This document shows positions 7,788 through 10,333 of a stretch of DNA of 10,333 nt, in pieces. The notes below the pieces were generated by a model. It was not told where the DNA came from. It ran no database searches and saw only the letters and a list, made by a program, of their open reading frames with translations. Origin of the DNA: Pyrinomonadaceae bacterium. Its GTDB lineage: Bacteria > Acidobacteriota > Blastocatellia > Pyrinomonadales > Pyrinomonadaceae. Every line of letters starts with the position of its first letter. Position 1 is the stretch's first letter. The stretch covers positions 1-10,333 of the forward strand of contig JACDAW010000081.1 of NCBI GenBank assembly GCA_013695245.1, in the 5' to 3' direction. The translations under genes were made by a program, and so were the position numbers.

Positions 7788-8141
7788 CTACCGGCGAGAA
7801 CGCGCGAGCTGCGAATTGTTCGAGACAGCGATATTTCTTGCGAGCTTCATCGGGCTGGCGGCGTCGAGTTCAACCGTAACAATATCTCCCTCACGCACGT
7901 CTTTCAAAGAAACAGCGCGACCATTAATAGTTACCTTTGTGTCGTTTCCATTAATTGCGATCACATGCTCAACTCCGGTTTGTGCAATAACAGAGATTCG
8001 CGCATCAGTCACCTCAACAACTTTTGCATCAACGAAGCGTGAATCCGTGTCAGTGTTATCCGCTTTTGCGGCGAGCGCGGCGGATGAGAATAAAGTTAAA
8101 AGCAGTGCTATACAGAAAGATGTAACTTTGTGTCGCTTCAT
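7788..8141 (-). CDS. Small secreted beta-rich protein of unknown function
   Basis: This 117-residue protein starts with a typical Sec signal peptide (MKRHK, then a hydrophobic stretch, cleavage after SSAALA at about residue 24). The mature part has about 93 residues and alternates short strands: DAKVVEVTDARISVIAQ, a strand with HVIAING, TKVTINGRAVSLKDV, EGDIVTVELD, and an ARNIAV strand. This pattern (strand, T-x-V-x-I/N-G-x-x-V/A-x-L-x-D-L/V-x-x-G-D, strand) is common in small periplasmic OB-like proteins of the DUF5666 kind; that similarity is from memory and weak. No catalytic residues stand out and there is no lipobox. A strong ribosome site GGAGG (8151-8155) lies 9 nt before the ATG, supporting a real and well-translated gene. 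It is a single-gene unit between two intrinsic terminators. The C-terminus is basic (RSRR). Confidence 0.85.
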   Translation of the reverse strand: MKRHKVTSFCIALLLTLFSSAALAAKADNTDTDSRFVDAKVVEVTDARISVIAQTGVEHVIAINGNDTKVTINGRAVSLKDVREGDIVTVELDAASPMKLARNIAVSNNSQLARSRR

Positions 8142-8372
8142 TTCTTCGTGCCTCCAACATAAAATTCCGTTTTAGCAGGACGATTCATCAGGCGAGTGTT
8201 TAGCAAAGAGTATGCCGTAGGACGATTTAAGCGGCGGCGTAAGCTTTAAAACAATTTAATAGTTAGTCTTTAAGGCAATTGCTTAATGGTAGGCGCTGCA
8301 AGAACTAGATTGATCGGGTTCTCTCATCCTGTACACTGAGGGTTCGCTCCGTATTATTATCGAACGCTCTAA
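8142..8372 (-). other. AT-rich gap upstream of the small secreted protein gene
   Basis: No gene or tRNA is seen here. The part at 8225-8290 is AT-rich and contains a near-perfect palindrome, TTAAGGCAATTGCTTAA (8270-8286, one unpaired G), which could be an operator. I cannot assign a good sigma-70 promoter, although the small secreted gene must be transcribed from this gap because dnaJ ends in a terminator just upstream. Confidence 0.35.
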
Positions 8373-8414
8373 AACAAACAGGTCGCCTAAGTTAATAAGG
8401 GCGACCTGTTTGTT
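8371..8414 (-). terminator. Intrinsic terminator after dnaJ, perfect 15-bp stem
   Basis: AACAAACAGGTCGCC (8373-8387) and GGCGACCTGTTTGTT (8400-8414) are perfect complements around a 12-nt AT-rich loop. Read on the minus strand, it begins about 20 nt after the dnaJ stop codon and ends in TGTTTGTTTT, a U-rich release tract. It isolates the chaperone transcript from the small secreted protein gene downstream. Confidence 0.88.
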
Positions 8415-8434
8415 AAGAGGTGTTATCGGGAAAT

Positions 8435-9565
8435 TTAGCCGAAGATGTTTCTCACTTTATCGATTAGCCCCTCATCTTGAACATCTTTATCTTCGATCTC
8501 GGCGAGTTGTTCGAGGATACGGCGTTGTTCGCGCGTGAGCGTCGTTGGCGTGATAACCGTGACGGAGACGAAGAGGTCGCCGCGACCGCGTCCGCCCAAG
8601 AGCGGCATCCCGTGATTCTTAAGACGAAAAACAGTTCCCGTCTGCGTGCCAGCAGGAATTTTAACTTGCTGATTGTTGTCAAGTGTTTCAACTGTGATCT
8701 CTGAGCCAAGCGCGGCCTGCGCGAATGTGACGGGCACGCTTGCGTAAAGATTGCTTCCCTGCCGCTCGAATCGGTCGTGCTCCCCGACGTTGATGACCAC
8801 ATAGAGATCGCCCGCCGGGCCGCCCTGCGTGCCGGCCTCGCCTTCGCCTGTGATGCGCAGACGCGAGCCTGTCTCGACGCCCGCCGGAATCTTCACCTCC
8901 ATCGTGCGCTCGCGCTCGACGCGCCCCGCGCCCTTACAAGTTTCGCACGGCGTCTTTGTAATGCGCCCCGTGCCGCGACACGTCCCGCAGGTGCGTGCGA
9001 CAGAGAAAAAGCCTTGTTGATAGCGCACCTGACCCGCGCCGCCACACGTTGAGCACGTTTCGGGTTGCGTGCCGGGAGCCGCGCCCGTGCCCTGACAGGT
9101 GTCGCAAGCTTCGAGGCGCGGGATGCGCAAGTTGGCCGTCATGCCGCGCGCCGCGTCTTCGAGCGTGATCTCAAGATCATAGCGCAAGTCGGAACCGCGT
9201 TGCGCGGCCGTGCGGCGCGCGCCGCCCGCTCCGGCGCGTCCGCCGAACACGTCGCCGAAGCCAAAGAGATCACCTAGAATATCTTCGATGCCGCCAAACC
9301 CGCTCGCCCCGCCCCAGTTCGCTCCGGCCGCACCGCTTGAGACGCCCGCGTGACCGAAGCGGTCGTAGCGCGCTCTCTGCTCGCGGTCAGAAAGCACCGA
9401 GTAAGCTTCCGCCGCCTCTTTGAATTTCTCTTCCGCCGCCGTGTCGCCCGGATTTTTGTCGGGATGGTAACGCACGGCGAGTTTGCGGTAAGCGCTTTTT
9501 ATTTCCTGATCGTCGGCACTTCTCCCGACGCTCAACACTTCATAGTAATCACGTTTGCTGCTCAT
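8435..9565 (-). CDS. dnaJ: Chaperone DnaJ (Hsp40, type I)
   Basis: DnaJ binds unfolded proteins and stimulates the ATPase of DnaK. This 376-residue protein has the full type I layout. The J domain occupies residues 1-70, with HPD at 34-36 and the QRARYDRFGHAG end motif. A Gly/Phe-rich linker covers about 71-125. The zinc-binding cysteine-rich domain holds four CxxCxGxG repeats starting at Cys154, Cys171, Cys193 and Cys207. The C-terminal substrate-binding domains follow, including VKIPAGVETGSRLRITGEGE, then LYVVINV, VKIPAGTQTGTVFRLKNHG and GDLFVSV. The length is typical. The G/F linker carries an Ala/Gly/Arg-rich run (108-122) just before the substrate domain. The ATG at 9563-9565 follows a GGGGGG run only 2 nt upstream, an unusual and closely spaced ribosome site. 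It lies 91 nt downstream of the dnaK-family gene and ends at a strong terminator. Confidence 0.97.
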   Translation of the reverse strand: MSSKRDYYEVLSVGRSADDQEIKSAYRKLAVRYHPDKNPGDTAAEEKFKEAAEAYSVLSDREQRARYDRFGHAGVSSGAAGANWGGASGFGGIEDILGDLFGFGDVFGGRAGAGGARRTAAQRGSDLRYDLEITLEDAARGMTANLRIPRLEACDTCQGTGAAPGTQPETCSTCGGAGQVRYQQGFFSVARTCGTCRGTGRITKTPCETCKGAGRVERERTMEVKIPAGVETGSRLRITGEGEAGTQGGPAGDLYVVINVGEHDRFERQGSNLYASVPVTFAQAALGSEITVETLDNNQQVKIPAGTQTGTVFRLKNHGMPLLGGRGRGDLFVSVTVITPTTLTREQRRILEQLAEIEDKDVQDEGLIDKVRNIFG

Positions 9566-9585
9566 TACCCCCCAGAATACAACAA

Positions 9586-9638
9586 CAAGTGACGCGCGAC
9601 GAGTTAAAACCTTGTTTCGCTCATCACCCGGTCACTTG
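9586..9638 (-). repeat. 8-bp inverted repeat in the dnaK-dnaJ gap
   Basis: CAAGTGAC (9586-9593) and GTCACTTG (9631-9638) are perfect complements separated by 37 nt. There is no T-run on either side, so it is not a terminator. It does not match the CIRCE operator consensus. It may fold in the dnaK-dnaJ transcript and influence processing between the two genes, or be chance. Confidence 0.35.
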
Positions 9639-9656
9639 CCGTTCGTGCGTTTTGAT

Positions 9657-10333
9657 TTAGTTTTCGCTTGAATTCGCCGATGGATTCAACATCACCTTCG
9701 TAAGTTGCGCGCCAAGTTTTTCGACAGACTTAACCACCCGTTGAATCTCATCAAAATTTTGTGATTTTGCCGCCGCTTCCGCATCGTCTAGCGTGCGGCT
9801 GCCCGCCTGTTTTTCTTCGCTCGATAGCGAACTACCAAACTCTAAGAAAGTGCGTTGCGTGTTGCGTATAAGGCTGTCCAGTTTATTGCGCAATCCGATC
9901 AGCTCTTTGGTGCGACGGTCGGTTTCGGCGGAGTTTGACGCTTCAAACATCAAGCGTTCGATTTCATCGGGCGACAAACCGGAACTCGGCGTGACGCGCA
10001 ACTCCTGCTGGCGTCCGGTGTTCTTCTCCTGGGCCGACACGGAAAGAATGCCGCTCGCGTCAACTTCAAACGTCAACTCGATCTGCGCCGCGCCGCGCGG
10101 GCCCGGTGGAATGCCGATCATCTCAAATTTGCCTAAGCTTCGATTCCCCTCCGCCACCTCGCGCTCGCCTTGTAAAATATGCACCTCAACCGATGATTGA
10201 TTATCAACAACGGTTGTAAACGTCAGCGTGTTGCGCAAAGGTATTGTCGAATTGCGATCAATGATTTTTGTAAACAACCCACCGCGCGTTTCGACTCCGA
10301 GACTTAAGGGCAATATGTCTAAGAGCACAATGT
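9657..10333 (-). CDS. dnaK: DnaK (Hsp70) family chaperone, C-terminal 225 residues (5' part outside window)
   Basis: The visible part begins at the end of the nucleotide-binding domain (LLDILPLSLGVETRGG, where the family usually has DVTPLSLGIET). It continues through the substrate-binding beta domain (FTKIIDRNSTIP, VEVHILQGEREVA, IPPGPRGAAQIELTFEVDA, GILSVSAQEKNTGR) and the helical lid start (SSGLSPDEIERL). The lid continues for about 100 residues, then the protein stops with LTKVMLNPSANSSEN. The long Gly-rich linker and acidic tail (EFEEVxD-like) common in bacterial DnaK are missing. Several positions (ILPLSLG, NQSSVEV, the shortened lid) differ from the main DnaK, so it may be a second paralogue or a lineage-specific form; HscA is less likely because the LQGEREVA and PPGPRG motifs are DnaK-like. 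It precedes dnaJ by 91 nt, the usual partner arrangement. The reading frame is open to the window edge. Confidence 0.92.
   Translation of the reverse strand, partial: IVLLDILPLSLGVETRGGLFTKIIDRNSTIPLRNTLTFTTVVDNQSSVEVHILQGEREVAEGNRSLGKFEMIGIPPGPRGAAQIELTFEVDASGILSVSAQEKNTGRQQELRVTPSSGLSPDEIERLMFEASNSAETDRRTKELIGLRNKLDSLIRNTQRTFLEFGSSLSSEEKQAGSRTLDDAEAAAKSQNFDEIQRVVKSVEKLGAQLTKVMLNPSANSSEN

Noticed and set aside
7729..8175. Plus-strand open frame of 148 residues
   Set aside because: It is antisense to the small secreted gene, which has a signal peptide and a strong ribosome site, and it begins inside the tsaD terminator.
8290..8362. Possible tRNA, because GGTTCGCTCC resembles a T-loop
   Set aside because: The T-stem does not pair and no acceptor or anticodon stem can be drawn.

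Overview
The window is an ordinary housekeeping stretch of a bacterial chromosome. It holds ten genes in three blocks of alternating strand: minus (1-2006), plus (2152-7689) and minus (7788-10333). The first and last genes are cut by the window edges. The organism is diderm (Gram-negative-type), because kdsB makes the activated Kdo sugar needed for lipopolysaccharide. The base composition is moderately GC-rich, and the secreted proteins have Sec signal peptides. The gene mix is compatible with an Acidobacteriota-like bacterium, but this placement is an impression, not something the sequence proves. I see no mobile element, phage gene, CRISPR array, rRNA or tRNA.

Left block, minus strand: kdsB (CMP-Kdo synthetase), then a small single-pass membrane protein of unknown function, then pyrG (CTP synthase, 3' part outside the window). 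The small gene and pyrG overlap by 8 nt and are probably translationally coupled. PyrG makes CTP and KdsB consumes it, so the grouping makes metabolic sense.

Middle block, plus strand: a cysteine-synthase/cystathionine-beta-synthase family gene is followed 36 nt later by a cystathionine gamma-lyase/gamma-synthase family gene. Sequence details of the first enzyme and the pairing suggest a reverse transsulfuration unit like Bacillus mccA-mccB (homocysteine to cystathionine to cysteine). Next come a PP2C-type protein phosphatase, a 333-nt gap with no gene, a secreted protein resembling LolA-like fold proteins, a structured 88-nt intergenic element, and tsaD (tRNA t6A modification). A strong, probably bidirectional, intrinsic terminator closes the block.

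Right block, minus strand: the 3' end of a dnaK-family gene, then dnaJ (complete, four zinc-finger repeats), an intrinsic terminator with a perfect 15-bp stem, an AT-rich gap, and a small secreted beta-rich protein. The DnaK and DnaJ products form a chaperone/co-chaperone pair. This DnaK lacks the usual acidic C-terminal tail.

I found no convincing new biological system. The items most worth a second look are the structured element before tsaD, the two unknown secreted proteins, the membrane protein coupled to pyrG, and the tail-less DnaK.
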